Shown one piece after another: positions 22,332 through 33,873 of a stretch of DNA of 64,000 nucleotides. The position numbers were made by a program, and so were the translations under genes. The DNA lies in the NCBI GenBank assembly GCA_034509755.1, contig CM067559.1:37344032-37408031 (forward strand). The letters are read 5' to 3'. The notes under the pieces were generated by a model. The model did no database searches, was not told the origin of the DNA, and saw only the letters and a list, made by a program, of their open reading frames with translations. The DNA comes from Anisodus tanguticus. Taxonomy: Eukaryota; Streptophyta; Magnoliopsida; Solanales; Solanaceae. How positions within the stretch are numbered: position 1 is the stretch's first letter; every line of letters begins with the position of its first letter.

Positions 22332-22649
22332 TATATATGATTTTCAATGAATGCACAGACTCATTAAGACCAATGAAGGCTCTGATACCACTATTATAGA
22401 TTTTTGAAAAGATATAAAAATAATAAGGTAGAAATTATTAATAAAAATGTGTCATCAAAATTTTAGTAATCATAAGTCTTTATAGGCACATAATTAAAGT
22501 AGTAGACGTCTACTACAACTAAAATAAAAGACTCTAGCTAAAATAAAAACTGAATATTCTACTAAATCAACTATTAACTCCTCCTATAACTAAACAACTA
22601 ATTATTCTAAAAAACTATATTAGTAACACATGCAAAATCCAACATTAAC

Positions 22650-23803
22650 ATGGTCCATTAACAAAAAAAATTACTTAGATATTCCATGTGCCAAGAAGAT
22701 TCCACCTTAATTAACTCATAGAAGCAAAACTTTTTCCTACATTGATAGTGATTAGTACTAGCTATAGCAATTTCAACAATAATGTAACTTATAATAATTT
22801 AACTCTTATCTTTTCTTTAATTATAACTTGTTGACTGAAAAAAGGAAAAGGGATCTCTTTTGTCCTAAGATTTTGGCCATTGATTTAGGAGTCCAATTAA
22901 AACGCCGAAATCTATGAAGTTTAAGTGGGTAAGGCTTGGACAGGAATAACCAACGTACTATTATGAACAAATAATTCAAATGCCAAAGCTATACTCGGAA
23001 AGAATATACTTAGATTTCATCGTTATCGAGTATAGACAAATAAAAAGGATAAAAGAAAAGTACTTAATGGACACAGAACTGATGAATTGATTGATGACTC
23101 ATCAACGTGCCTCCGGGGTAAATTCTCAAGTTCGAACCATAAAAATAGATAAAATATCGATTATCTCTTTTTGAGATAGTTGTTTAGTAAATGATAATTA
23201 CGTTTGACCATGCTAAAATTTGGAGATCTTTACACAAATAGTCAGCCGAATTTATTGTTATACTTTTCCTAGCGGATATACATAGATTATACTGATCATA
23301 TATAATTATTATTTCTTTTGATAGATGTTAGACGACAGTTTAATGTTTTGTTAGTCTTAAGAGCTATATTTGCACAACCTTTAATAAAAGAGAACAAAAT
23401 TTAAATGGTAGTCTAAAAAAGAACATTTACATAAATCGATCGAGAAATGCAAGGAGTGTTTCTCTCCTTTATGGGTAATGATGCGCGAATCGAGTTAATC
23501 AAACCATTAAATTCAAAAACCAAATGAGCTAATTACCAACAAAAAAAGAGTCAATTCGATTAGGTTAATGAGTGGATGGAGGTAGTATTTGGACAAAATG
23601 ACACCCACAATCCTCGACCATATGTATATAGAGAGAGTCACACACAAATAAAGTCCGCACCCACCGTCACAAAAAAATGCAATGAAATCGCATACGCTAA
23701 CTTACAACAATATTAACATATTCAGTGTAATTCATAAGTGGAGTTTAGAACCCTTTTATGGCATAAAAATGTTGTTTTCGATAGATCCTCGTGTGGCTAT
23801 CGA
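22650..23803. other. Intergenic, no supported gene
   Basis: AT-rich sequence with no recognisable coding domain, RNA gene or bounded repeat. Confidence 0.45.
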
Positions 23804-23808
23804 AAACT

Positions 23809-24161
23809 GTTAAACAAGGTAATATACCTATGATATACACTTGATATACATAGTGTATACCACGGGTACAGAATGCAGAGGCCCAACGGCAGTGGCCTGT
23901 AGGCCCAATGGCAGTGGCCTGTAGAGGCCCAACGGTGCCCATCACGGGCAGTGTAACAAATGTATATTAGGAAAGTATATTTGTAGTATATTGTAGTGTA
24001 AAGGTTACCTAAATTAGGATTATACACTTACCATAATTGTATAGTTAGATTTATGGTAGAATAAGGTTTTAGGAGTAGAATAGGAATAGGATTCTCCTAT
24101 TTTGTAACTTGTATAAATACCTTTCAATTAATGAAAATAATCAAGGGAATTATTTCTTTCA
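23809..24161 (+). repeat. 5' LTR of E3
   Basis: 353 bp. It contains two copies of a 22-bp unit (AGGCCCAACGGCAGTGGCCT type, near 23879-23922) where the 3' LTR has one. It also has about 10 extra bases near 23978-23990. Confidence 0.9.
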
Positions 24162-24322
24162 TGGTATCAAGAAACTAGGTCTAAACAACATTTTTCTCTC
24201 CCAAATTTTGTACCCTTTCTCGGCCGAAACCCCCCCTCGGGTTTCTCTTCCAAATTTCGTCTTCCGCTCTCAAAAATCTCTCTTACTATTCCCAAATTTC
24301 CCTCTTTCTTTGTTCTTTCAAT

Positions 24323-25416
24323 ATGTCTAAGAACAATTTTCATCCTGCCCTCATGATTTCTAACGTCAAGAACAATATCCCTATTGTGCTTGAGATGAAA
24401 AACGTCCAATATGCGACGTGGACAGAATTGTTTAAAATTCACGCTATCTCCCATCAAGTTATCCATCACATAATTCCTCCCGCTACACCTCTTCCCGCGG
24501 AGGATCCTCAGTTATGGATTACGCTTGATGCTACCGTTCTCCAGTGGATCTATTCCACTATTTCGGTTGACCTCTTACAGACGATTATTGACCCGGATAC
24601 AACGGCTATGGCTACCTAGAATAGATTGCGTGACATATTCCAAGATAACCAACATTCACGAGTTGTCACACTCGAGCAGGAATTCTCTCTAGTTCGCATG
24701 GAAGAATTTCCAAACGTATCTGCATATTGCAAGAAACTCAAGGAGTTGGAAGACCAACTCCGTAACGTTGGTGCACCTGTAACAAATAATCGTCTGGTTC
24801 TACAACTGGTTGCCGGTCTTTCTGATGCCTATAATGGCGTTGGGACTCTCCTTCGTCAAAGCAACTCACTTCTCGCTTTTTATCAAACCCGCTCCATGCT
24901 TACTTTGGAAGAAGCCGGTTTGGCTAAAAAGATGGCTATCGGAGCAAGCCTCGTCGTCCTAATGACGTCCTCCACAAATTCTTCAGGTTTTGTTGATAAT
25001 TCGGGCCAAACCGTACTCATGGTAGCGGCAAAAATAATCATAAGAATAATAACAAAAACCGTTGGGGCAAACGCGGCGGTTCCGGCGGTCAGCAAGCCGG
25101 CAGTGGGCCTCGTCCAGTGAACAGTGGCCCTCCACCCTACTGGTCCCGGTAGTGGGGCCCATGGCAGTGGGGCTGGGGCAATGGGCCGTAGGCCAGCAAC
25201 CCCTATTTTTCAGCAGCTTCCGGCAGCCAGTGGGCTGGCCAGTCTTTCAGGCCCAACAATCAACAGTCACGGCCCATTGCCCACTGGCCCCCAATTTCGG
25301 ATTTACGGCAATTCCAAAGCGATTCTGACCCACATCCCAGTTCTGGGATTCTTGGGGCCCGGCCTCCGCAAGCTAACCACACAGCGAGCCCCACTCACAC
25401 CGACATTGAGGCCGCA
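24323..25416 (+). pseudogene. E3 Gag, interrupted
   Basis: Begins at ATG 24323 with MSKNNFHPALMISNVKNNIP, the copia gag-polypeptide opening, and continues through VLQWIYSTISVDLLQTI. A TAG at 24617-24619 replaces a tryptophan expected from the related copies (TWNRLRDIF). The same frame resumes with RDIFQDNQHSR and runs to 25120. The C-terminal tail is Asn/Lys/Gly-rich (KNRWGKRGGSGG) with no CCHC knuckle. The remaining stretch to 25416 is Gly/Pro/Gln-rich spacer broken by frame changes. Confidence 0.85.
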
Positions 25417-26960
25417 ATGCACACACTTGGATTGACGCAACCGGATCCAAATTGGTACATGGACACCAGCGCAACGACACACATGACCTCCGATCAAGGT
25501 ACTCTCTCGTCTTATTCCAATTTGAGCAACCCTCGTGGTATAATTGTCGGAAATAGTAACTCTATTCCAATTCAGGGGTATGGTCATAAAACGTTGTCTC
25601 CCCCCCAATCCACCCCTTATCTTGAAAAATACTTTACATGCCCCCAAATTGATTAAAAACTTAGTGTATGTCCGTAAGTTCACCACTGACAATTCCGTTT
25701 CTGTTGAATTTGATCCTTTTGGTTTCTCTGTGAAGGATTTCAAGACGGGGAGTCATCTCATGAGGTGTGATAGTACGGGAGATCTGTATCCTATCACACC
25801 CGGTTTCAGTCCATCGAGTCAAGCCTTACCATCAGCTTTTGCAGCCATTTCTCCTTCCTTGTAGCATGCTCGCCTTGGTCATCCGGGATCTTCTATTTTA
25901 TCAGTTTTAGATAAAAATAGTTTTATTTCTTGTAAGGGTACGAGTCGTACTCAAAATTGTCAATCTTATTCGTTAGGAAAAATTGTTAAGTTATCATTTG
26001 TAGACTCAAATTCTCATACTTCAATGTCATTTGATATTATTCATAGCGACTTATGGACGTATCCTATTCTAAGTTCGTTGGGTCATCGATATTATGTTAT
26101 TTTTTTGGATGATTATTCTAAATTTTTGTGGACGTTTCTAATTGCAAATAAATCTCAAGTATTTTTCGTCTTCATAAAGTTTAGAGCATCCATTAGAACA
26201 CAATTCGAAAGAGAAATAAAAAATATTCAGTATGATAATGGAAAAGAGTATGACAATAGGGAGTTTCGGGAGTTCTGTGCCAATAATGGGATCAATTTTC
26301 ATTTTTCGTGTCCTCATACATCTTCACAAAATGGGAAAGCCGAACGTAAAATTCGTTCCATAAATAACATTGTCCGAACTCTCTTAATTCATGCTTCTGT
26401 ACCCCCATATTTTTGGCATCATGCTCTTCAAATGGCAACATATCTCCATAACATAATACTTCCAAAGGTCTGACTTATTCTTCCCCCCTCCAAATTTTAT
26501 ATAATAAAAATCTGTCTTATTCTCATCTTCGGGTTTTTGGGTGCTTATGTTATTCGTTATTCTCGTCCACCATAATTAACAAACTTCAGGCCCGATCTAC
26601 TCTGTGTGTGTTTTTGGGTTATCCGTCGAATCATCGTGGTTACAAATGCTTTGATTTATCCTCCAAGAAAATCATAATTAATCGCGATGTAATTTTTGAT
26701 GAAACCCAATTTTCATTTACTAAGGTTCATACTCCCGAGCCGAGTTCGTATAATTTTTTGGATGATGGTATATCCCCGTATATTACTCACCATTTTTCGG
26801 ACATATCCCGCACCTAAAATTCTCCAGCGGGCCCACTGCCCGCTGGCCCCACTATTCCGAGTCCAATTTCCGTCACTGGATCAGTTCCAGCGATTGGGCC
26901 AGTCCAGCCCAATTCTGGCAATGGTCCAGTTTCAGCCCTAGATTGCCGATTTGGGCCGCG
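25417..26960 (+). pseudogene. E3 protease and integrase remnants
   Basis: The protease motif reads WYMDTSATTHMT: the catalytic D-T/S-G triad has lost its glycine. GAG-pre-integrase follows after a frame change (KLIKNLVYVRKFT near 25645). A TAG at 25862-25864 replaces the tryptophan before the HARLGHPG zinc-binding start. The integrase core (26024-26473) keeps HSDLWTY, QYDNGKEY and the E of NGKAER. The integrase C-terminal linker (LGYPSNHRGYKCFDLSSKKI) is at 26608-26817. Not functional because of the stops and the glycine loss. Confidence 0.85.
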
Positions 26961-27029
26961 CGGAGCCCACCGCCTGGCCGCCGTCCGTCCCGAGCCCAGC
27001 AAATTCCCAAAATTCACTCAATTCTTTCT

Positions 27030-28677
27030 CAAGTCATAGATCGGTCACATGTAGTCAGCGGGGTATTTTTACACCTAAAAGACATTTTAATTTACATTCT
27101 GATGTCTCTAAATTCCCCTTGCCCCGTAATCCTGTGTCCGCCTTAAATGACCCGAATTGGAAAATTGGTATGACTGATTAATATAATGGTCTTATTGATA
27201 ATAAGACGTGGGAGCTGGTGCCCCATCCATTTGGTATTAATGTTATCAGGTCTATGTGGATTTTTGCTCATAAGGAAAATTCAGATGGGTCATTCGCTCG
27301 ACATAAGGCGCGGCTTGTGGGTGATGGTAAGACTCAGCAGGTTGGGATAGATTGTGGTGAGACGTTTAGTCCGGTAGTCAAGCCGGCTACCATTCGCATT
27401 GTGCTTAGCTTGGCTTTTTCAAAGGCATGGCCTATTCATCAATTGGATGTCAAGAATGCTTTCCTACATGGTGATCTCAAGGAAACAGTCTATATGCATT
27501 AGCCGTTGGGATTCAGGGATCCCAACCGTCCTCATCATGTCTGTTTATTGAAGAAGTCCTTATATGGGCTTAAGCAGTCTCCACGGGCATGGTATACGAT
27601 GTTTACTGACTTTGTTTCGACTATTGGGTTCACTCATAGCAAGTCAGATAATTCCTTGTTCATCTACTGTCGTGGTTCGTCCTTGGCCTACATTCTGTTA
27701 TATGTGGATGATATCATTTTGATTGCCTCTTCCGATGCCTTACGCCAGTCTATCATGGCCATGCTCAGCTCTGAGTTTGCTATGAAAGACTTAGGGCCCT
27801 TGAGTTACTTTTTAGGGATTGCCGTCAAGCGTCATTCAAATGGTTTGTTTTTGTCTCAAAGAAAGTATGCGACTGAGATCATCGAGAGGGCTGGGATGTC
27901 ATCCTGTAAGTCCACTTCCACTCTAGTTGATACAAAGCCCAAGCTTAGTTCCGCGGTCGGCGCAACATACGAGGACCCGACCCGCTATCACAGTCTTGCA
28001 AGGCCGCAGGGGCCCTTCAGTATCTTACTTTTACAAGACTGGATATTACATATGCCGTCCAACATGTGTGTTTATTCATGCATGATCCCCGAATTGAGCA
28101 CATAAATGCAATCAAACGCATCATTAGGTATATTCAGGGTACACTAGACTATGGTTTGCATTTATATCCTTCCTCTCTATCCACACTTGTATCATACACA
28201 TATGCCGATTGGGGTGGTTGTCCAGACACTAGACGGTCGACGTCTGGCTACTGTATGTTCCTTGGCAACAACTTGGTCTCCTGGTCTGCGAAGCGTCAGA
28301 CAACTCTATCCCGCTCAAGTGCAGAGGCCGAATATCGAGGGGTAGCTAATGTGGTCTCGGAATCATGTTGGTTACGTAATTTACTTTTGGAGCTTCATTG
28401 TCCCATTCAGAAGGCAACCTTGGTATATTGCAATAATATTAGTGTCATCTACCTTTCAGGTAACCCGGTTCAGCACCAACGCACTAAACATATCGAAATG
28501 GACATTCACTTTGTCCGTGAAAAGGTTGCTCGGGGTCACGTTCGCGTATGCCATGTCCCGTCCCGATATCAAGCTGCAGACATCTTTACAAATGGTCTAC
28601 CCGCGGTCCTTTTTGAAGATTTTAGGGACAGTCTCAGCGTTCGAAGATCGCCCGCTATGACTGCGGGGGTGTGTTAA
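27030..28677 (+). pseudogene. E3 reverse transcriptase-RNase H
   Basis: RVT_2 starts near 27145 (LNDPNWKIGMTD) and has QLDVKNAFLHGDL at about 27440-27480. A TAG at 27500-27502 sits where YMHQP has glutamine. The next frame (27506-28105) carries LLYVDDIILIASS, then loses frame near 28005. RNase H (28066-28677) includes ADWGGCPDTRRST and SSAEAEYRG, then a CNNIS where relatives have CDNIS, and ends TKHIEMDIHFVREKV…DIFTNGLP. Long readable segments but broken by at least two lesions. Confidence 0.88.
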
Positions 28678-28993
28678 ACAAGGTAATATACCCGTGATAT
28701 ACACTTGATATACATAGTGTATACCACGGGTACCGAATGCAGAAGCCCAACGGCAGTGGCCTGTAGACGCCTAACGGTGCCCATCACGGGCAGTGTAACA
28801 AATGTATATTAGGAAAGTATATTTGTAGTGTAAAGGTTACCTAAATTAGGATTATACACTTACCATAATTGTATAGTTAGAATTATGGTAGAATAAGGTT
28901 TTAGGAGTAGAATAGGAATAGGATTCTCCTATTTTGTAACTTGTATAAATACATTTCAATTAATGAAAATAATCAAGGGGATTATTTCTTTCA
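28672..28993 (+). repeat. 3' LTR of E3
   Basis: 322 bp, homologous to 23809-24161. The RNase H frame ends just inside it. Confidence 0.92.
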
Positions 28994-28998
28994 GAAAC

Positions 28999-29396
28999 GC
29001 CGACTTAAAATTATAAATTCTTCTCATTAGTGTGCCTCAAAATATGCCTATGTGGACAGTTAAGTAGTGATAATATATAGATCTTGACTTTTGAGGAGGT
29101 GACAATGATATATGAGAAACACTTTGAATTAATTAAAGCAGGTTAAATGAACCTACTACCTACGTACGTCTGTAGACTTATAATTGGCACCCAAGAATAT
29201 ATGATCACCTGGAAAAATTCTATCTGAAAGTGAGACGTACGTATACCTTATAAGAGTCATCATCAATGAGTTAATTACTTGTCCTCAACGAAATCTTTCA
29301 TGGTTCATATGGACCAATTTGTTTGGCCAATTTTGTACACTACTGCCTTTATTAGGCTAGCAACTTTTAACACTCATAACTCCATTATTGTTGAGT
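28999..29396. other. Intergenic, nothing recognised
   Basis: AT-rich sequence between E3 and the first hAT element. No gene or repeat boundary seen. Confidence 0.45.
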
Positions 29397-29404
29397 GTAT
29401 TAAT

Positions 29405-30217
29405 TAGAGATGGCAATGGATCCTGGACCCGGTGAATTCAGATTCGTTTTATAGGATATGAATCTTCAAAATTTGAACCCGACAGATCCGGATCGGGCCC
29501 GGATCCGTTTATGACGGATCGGATCTGGATCTGGATCTTGTATTTGAGATCCATATCCGGTCCAGATCCGACCCGTGGATCTGTTTTTTATTAAATATAT
29601 TCATAACCTAGAATGTAATTTTATAACTATTTTCTTAAAATTGCTAAGCACATCCTTGCAAGTTTAATTCTCAAAACAAGTTTAATTTATCCCCGCGTTA
29701 ACTCAAAAACCAAAAAATAAATAGATAACTTCGATAATAAAATCAATGTTATATTAGTGAATGACTAACATCTCCATAGACAAGTAGTTAAAATCATATT
29801 CACTTCATTTGTGAAGATTCCAAGCACATGCAAGTTCTGCATTGTGAAATACTAGTCAGCATTTTTCACAATTATTGTCATTGTCCAACATTTTCAATTA
29901 ATAGCTCGCAATCAAAACGAGGCAACGAACAAAATATCTCATATGAACATTTCAAAATTGAAACACAGTAAATTGTTAGCTAAGTAAAAATCGTTTGTCA
30001 GTTCAAAAAAAAATTCTTAGCAAGGTTACATTCTTAACAAGACAAATTTTTTTACATGTGGATCCAGATCCGATCTGTGGACCCGGTGGATCCGAATTTG
30101 GATCTGATTTTTATGGACCCGATAGATCTGGATCCGGATCTGGATTCAGGTATGAAAAACAGATCTGAATCTGGATCTAGTAGGATCCGATCCAGATCCG
30201 ATCCGTTGCCATCCCTA
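29405..30217. mobile_element. Non-autonomous hAT element a
   Basis: Terminal inverted repeats TAGAGATGGCAATGGATC (left) and TAGGGATGGCAACGGATC (right end, reverse complement) are flanked by a perfect 8-bp duplication GTATTAAT (29397-29404 and 30218-30225), the hAT hallmark. Both subterminal regions are packed with GGATC/GATCC words, absent from the AT-rich centre. No transposase is encoded. An 80-codon frame at 30056-30298 is simply the GGATCC-rich subterminal region in translation. Confidence 0.95.
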
Positions 30218-30343
30218 GTATTAATTACTGTCCAACAGTCGATTTATGTTTTCTTGGAATTAAATCAAGTGGATTTCTTTCTTTTTTCTAGTGTTTGATA
30301 AGTACGCAAAAACATATCATTCCAAAAGCATTTATATGTAATC

Positions 30344-31233
30344 TAGACCTGTCCATCGGGTCGGGGACCCGTCCGACCCTAAAAAATCAGGGCCAGGGTC
30401 AGATATAAGCTGACCCGCGAGCCACTCGACCCAAAAAAGCGGGGACCCAATCAGGGTCAGGGTCGGGCCAGGGTCAGAATATTTTATCCGTCTGACCCGG
30501 CCCGACCTCGACCCCGACCCCGACCCCGACCCGCATATTTTTTTACTATAATTTATATTATTTTTCCTTCATTAATATTTATTTTGTACTTATATATATT
30601 TTTGTCATTAATAAGTGATATAATGCATGTTTTTATAATATATGTATTGCTCTAATCTACATTGAACTTGACATAAAATAAGATAAAAACGGTAGCTGCT
30701 TATTAATTATATATTTATATTATTAGTCGTTCTGTTAATATCACGGAAGCGTAATGTAGAGAGAGAAAGTAGTTATAATTTGATGAAACTTTAAATGGTC
30801 ATAACTCTGCGCTCGGATGTCCGTTTTACCTGATTTTTTTTATTTTGCGTATTTTTTGAGACATGGCCGGTCAAACAACCATAAGGTGGTTTGGCGCAGT
30901 CAATTTTTAGAAAAATGTCTGTTTTCCCAATCAATTTGTGTTTTTCCCAAATCGATTTCTAATTTTCTTTTTCTTTTTCTTTAGTCAAGATCTCACGATA
31001 TACAATACATTTCAACGTCGAAATTTCGTGGTAATGTATGGGTGAATGCCAATTTCAATTTTGGAAATTCTATTTTTTTTAAAAATAAAAAATTCCGCGA
31101 CCCGACCCTGACCCGCCAAAAAAATCTGGCGGGTCAGGGCCAGGGTCGGAATTTTTAAAAAAAAATAGGGTCAGGGTCAGGGTCAGGCAAGCGGAAAAAA
31201 AAAGTCACCCGACCCGGCCTTTGGACAGGTCTA
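30344..31233. mobile_element. Non-autonomous hAT element b
   Basis: Inverted ends TAGACCTGTCC / GGACAGGTCTA and a perfect 8-bp duplication ATGTAATC (30336-30343 and 31234-31241). The left subterminal region has repeated GGGTCGG, GACCC and CCCGACC words and includes a short (CCGACC)n run at about 30498-30530. The right end has AGGGTCAGGGTC. The AT-rich middle has no coding frame. Its transposase would come from an autonomous hAT not seen here. Confidence 0.96.
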
Positions 31234-31241
31234 ATGTAATC

Positions 31242-31668
31242 TAACAAAATACTATGGGGTGGGATGGGGTAATGTGTGGGGGTTCGGGAGTGGGATGGTC
31301 AATGGGTGGGGTTGGGAGCATTAGGTGAGTAAGGAGGAGATAATAAACTTGGGAATGTCACTTTGGAACTTGTTTTCCCTACTTCCATATTAGGGAAGTC
31401 ATTTTTTTCATTTTTAAGGAACTTGTTTTCCTAGATAAAATATTTTTCAAAATATTTGGGTCAACCAAATATGAAAAAATTAGAAAACATTTTTCGAAAA
31501 ATATTTTCCTCCATACCAAACGCACCCTTAGTCGTTCTTTCCATGAATTTTGCCTTCAAGGAGTTTTTGTTGAATCATATTTCATGAACAATCTCGGTAC
31601 ATATGAAGCAAGACGATTCCATTTTTTGTGCTATCTTAGAAGCGATGAACTACTCTTGACCTGCGATT
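31242..31668. other. Intergenic, nothing recognised
   Basis: Sequence between hAT element b and E5, including GGGATGGGGT-type words at 31260-31330 and imperfect short repeats, with no gene or defined element. Confidence 0.4.
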
Positions 31669-31673
31669 GAAAC

Positions 31674-31832
31674 TATTAGCACGTGTGTACCACTATTGTA
31701 TTTACCATATTTAGGGTTATGTAATTATGGTAGAACTAGGATCCCTATTGTATAGGGATTCCACATTGTACACATATATATATTTTGTATTAATGAGAAA
31801 GGCTTCCTAAGGGAGATTAATACAATCTTACA
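31674..31832 (+). repeat. 5' LTR of E5
   Basis: 159 bp with TA…CA ends. The distal part (AAGGGAGATTAATA) is shared with the E6 LTR, placing E5 and E6 in related families. Confidence 0.9.
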
Positions 31833-32029
31833 TGGTATCCTGCTCTCTGTCACAGTCCGACACTACAAACCCCTACCAACCCAACACCGTCAACAGCCCA
31901 GACGTCGTCGACACCACACCCACCCTCTCTGCCCAGATCTTCAACCCACTCATACCCGCCATCATTCCCAGCTACCACCGACCCAATACCCAAATCTGCC
32001 ACCCAACCCATCAGAGAACCTGACCACAT

Positions 32030-33756
32030 CGATGCCTCCAGTAACCCGGACCTAGCCCCCTACCTTATTCCCCAACCTACCCCTGCCCCCACGCATCGTA
32101 TGAAAACCCGTGCCCAACACGGGATTTTCAAACCCAAAGTCCAGTTCAATCTAACCACACAAACTATATCTCCAATACCCAAAAGTCCAAAATTAGCCAA
32201 ACTAGATCCGAATTGGAATGCCGCCATGCGTGAGGAATTTAATACTTTAACAAAACAACATAGTTGGGATTTGGTTCCTAGACCGGAGGGGTGAATGTGA
32301 TCTGTTGCATATGGCTTTTTCGCCACAAGTACAGAGATAGTGGTGACCTAGAAAGGTACAAGGCAAGACTTGTGGCTAATGACACTAATCAGTAGGAGGG
32401 TATAGATTGTGGTGAGACATTCAGTCAGGTTGTCAAACCGGCCACCACTCGTGTAGTTCTGAGTATTGCTATGGGTAAGAACTGTCATATTCATCAGCTT
32501 GATGTGAAAAATGCGTTTCTACATGAGGATTTGAAAGAAATGGTTTATATGCATCAACCGTCTGGTTTTGTCCATCCAGCAGCCCCTCATATGTATGTCA
32601 TCTCCATAAGTCACTCTATGGCTTGAAACATGCCCCTAGAGCGTGGTATGTTCACTTTGCGCAGTATATCATGCAGATTGAGTTTGTGTGCAGTAAATGT
32701 GATAATGCTCTATTTATTTTTCATAGAGGTAGTAGCATTGCGTATTTATTATTGTATGTTGATGATATTATTATCACTGCCTCTTCTGATTTATTGAAAA
32801 ATGAAATCATTACGCTGCTCAAAACAGAATTTACTATGACTGACTTGGGGAAGTTGAGCTATTTTTTGGGGATTTCTGTGACTAGATCTGCAGATACTAT
32901 GTTTCTGTGTCAGCGTAAGTATGTAGAAGAGATTGTATACAGGGCTAAAATTGCGAATTGCAAAATCATGGCTACTCTAGTTTACTCTAGATCAAAGCTT
33001 AGTGCTTTGGATGGTGATCCAATGTCAGATTCCACTCTTTACATGAGTCTTGCAGGTGCACTACAATACCTCACTTTCACCAGGCCTGATATTGCTTATG
33101 TTGTTCAACAGGTGTACTTATTTATGCATGCCCCCAGGGAGCCTCACTTTACTTCCCTCAAACGTATCATTCGATATGTTAAGGGCACATTTGATTATGG
33201 TTTGCATCTATACTCCTCTGCACCGAACATGTTGTTGTCATATACAGATGCTGATTGGGCAGGTTTTCCGGACACGCGTCGCTCCACCTCAGACTACTGT
33301 GTGTTCTTAGGAGATAATCTTATTTCTTGGTCCACCAAGAGGCAACCTATATTATCCCGTTCAAGTGAAGAAGCAGAATACAGAGGCCTTGCTAATGTTG
33401 TTGCTGAGATCTGTTGGCTCCGAAACCTTTTTTTGGAGCTTCAATATCTATTACGTAAGGCTTCTTTGGTTTATTGTGATAATATATCCGCCATATATAT
33501 GTCTCATAATTCAGTTCAACATCAGCGAATCAAACACATTGAGATGGACATCCACTTTGTTCGTGAGAAGGTTACTCTCGGTCATGTCAGGGTATCGCAT
33601 GTTCCTTCTTCATATCAGTATGCAGATATATTCACCAAGGGCCTTCCTAGACAGCTATTCCTCGACTTCAGATCCAGTCTTAGCATCCGGCCTCCTCCCG
33701 CTCCGACTAGGGGTGTATTAGCACGTGTGTACCACTATTGTATTTACCATATTTAG
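32030..33756 (+). pseudogene. E5 reverse transcriptase-RNase H
   Basis: The linker MKTRAQHGIFKPKVQFNL begins at 32100 and leads into RVT_2 (DPNWNAAMREEFN). A single-base shift after PRPEG (about 32290) and a TAG at 32393-32395 within TNQ[Q]EGID break the first half. LDVKNAFLHEDL still holds the first catalytic aspartate. From 32623 one long frame of 377 codons carries YVDDIIITASS and a complete RNase H with DADWAGFPDTRRST, EEAEYRG and VYCDNIS, ending in ADIFTKGLP. It then reads into the 3' LTR. This is the best preserved RNase H in the window. Confidence 0.9.
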
Positions 33757-33873
33757 GGTTATGTAATTATGGTAGAACTAGGATTCATGTTGTATAGGGA
33801 TTCCACATTGTACACCTATATATATTTGTACTAATGAGAAAAGCTCTCTAAGGGAGATTAATATAATCTTACA
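33716..33873 (+). repeat. 3' LTR of E5
   Basis: 158 bp partner of 31674-31832, preceded by the purine tract CTAGGGGTG. Confidence 0.9.

Larger units (their letters stand above)
21469..22644 (-). mobile_element. Small non-autonomous LTR retroelement with a Ty3 integrase scrap
   Basis: Direct repeats 21469-21726 and 22391-22644 (258 and 254 bp) are its LTRs. On the minus strand the 5' LTR (right) is followed by TGGTATCAGAGCC (22378-22390), a primer site complementary to initiator-Met tRNA. The 3' LTR (left) is preceded by the purine tract AAAGAGGAG. The flanks TTAAA (21464-21468) and TTAAC (22645-22649) match at 4 of 5. The internal ~660 bp cannot encode retroviral enzymes. It holds a short basic reading frame, a 46-bp tandem repeat and, antisense, a piece of Ty3 integrase. 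Confidence 0.88.
23809..28993 (+). mobile_element. Full-length but defective Ty1/copia element E3
   Basis: 5' LTR 23809-24161, primer site TGGTATCAAGAAAC at 24162, the usual copia domain order, the polypurine tract GCGGGGGTG before 28672, and 3' LTR 28672-28993. LTR ends are TGTTAAAC…TTTCA. The flanks AAAAC (23804-23808) and GAAAC (28994-28998) match at 4 of 5. LTRs differ at around ten bases and by two short length changes, so E3 is older than E2. It is the same broad family as E4: their Gag openings share KSNFHP/KNNFHP-type starts and VIHHII. Confidence 0.92.
31674..33873 (+). mobile_element. Internally deleted Ty1/copia element E5
   Basis: LTRs 31674-31832 and 33716-33873 begin TATTAGCACGTGTGTACCAC and end CTTACA. 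The flanks GAAAC (31669-31673) and GAAAT (33874-33878) match at 4 of 5. Directly after the 5' LTR only TGGTATC of the primer site remains. The sequence then jumps to the proline-rich linker just before reverse transcriptase. Gag, protease and integrase are missing. LTRs differ at roughly nine of ~158 bases, so this is an older insertion than E2 or E6. Confidence 0.92.
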
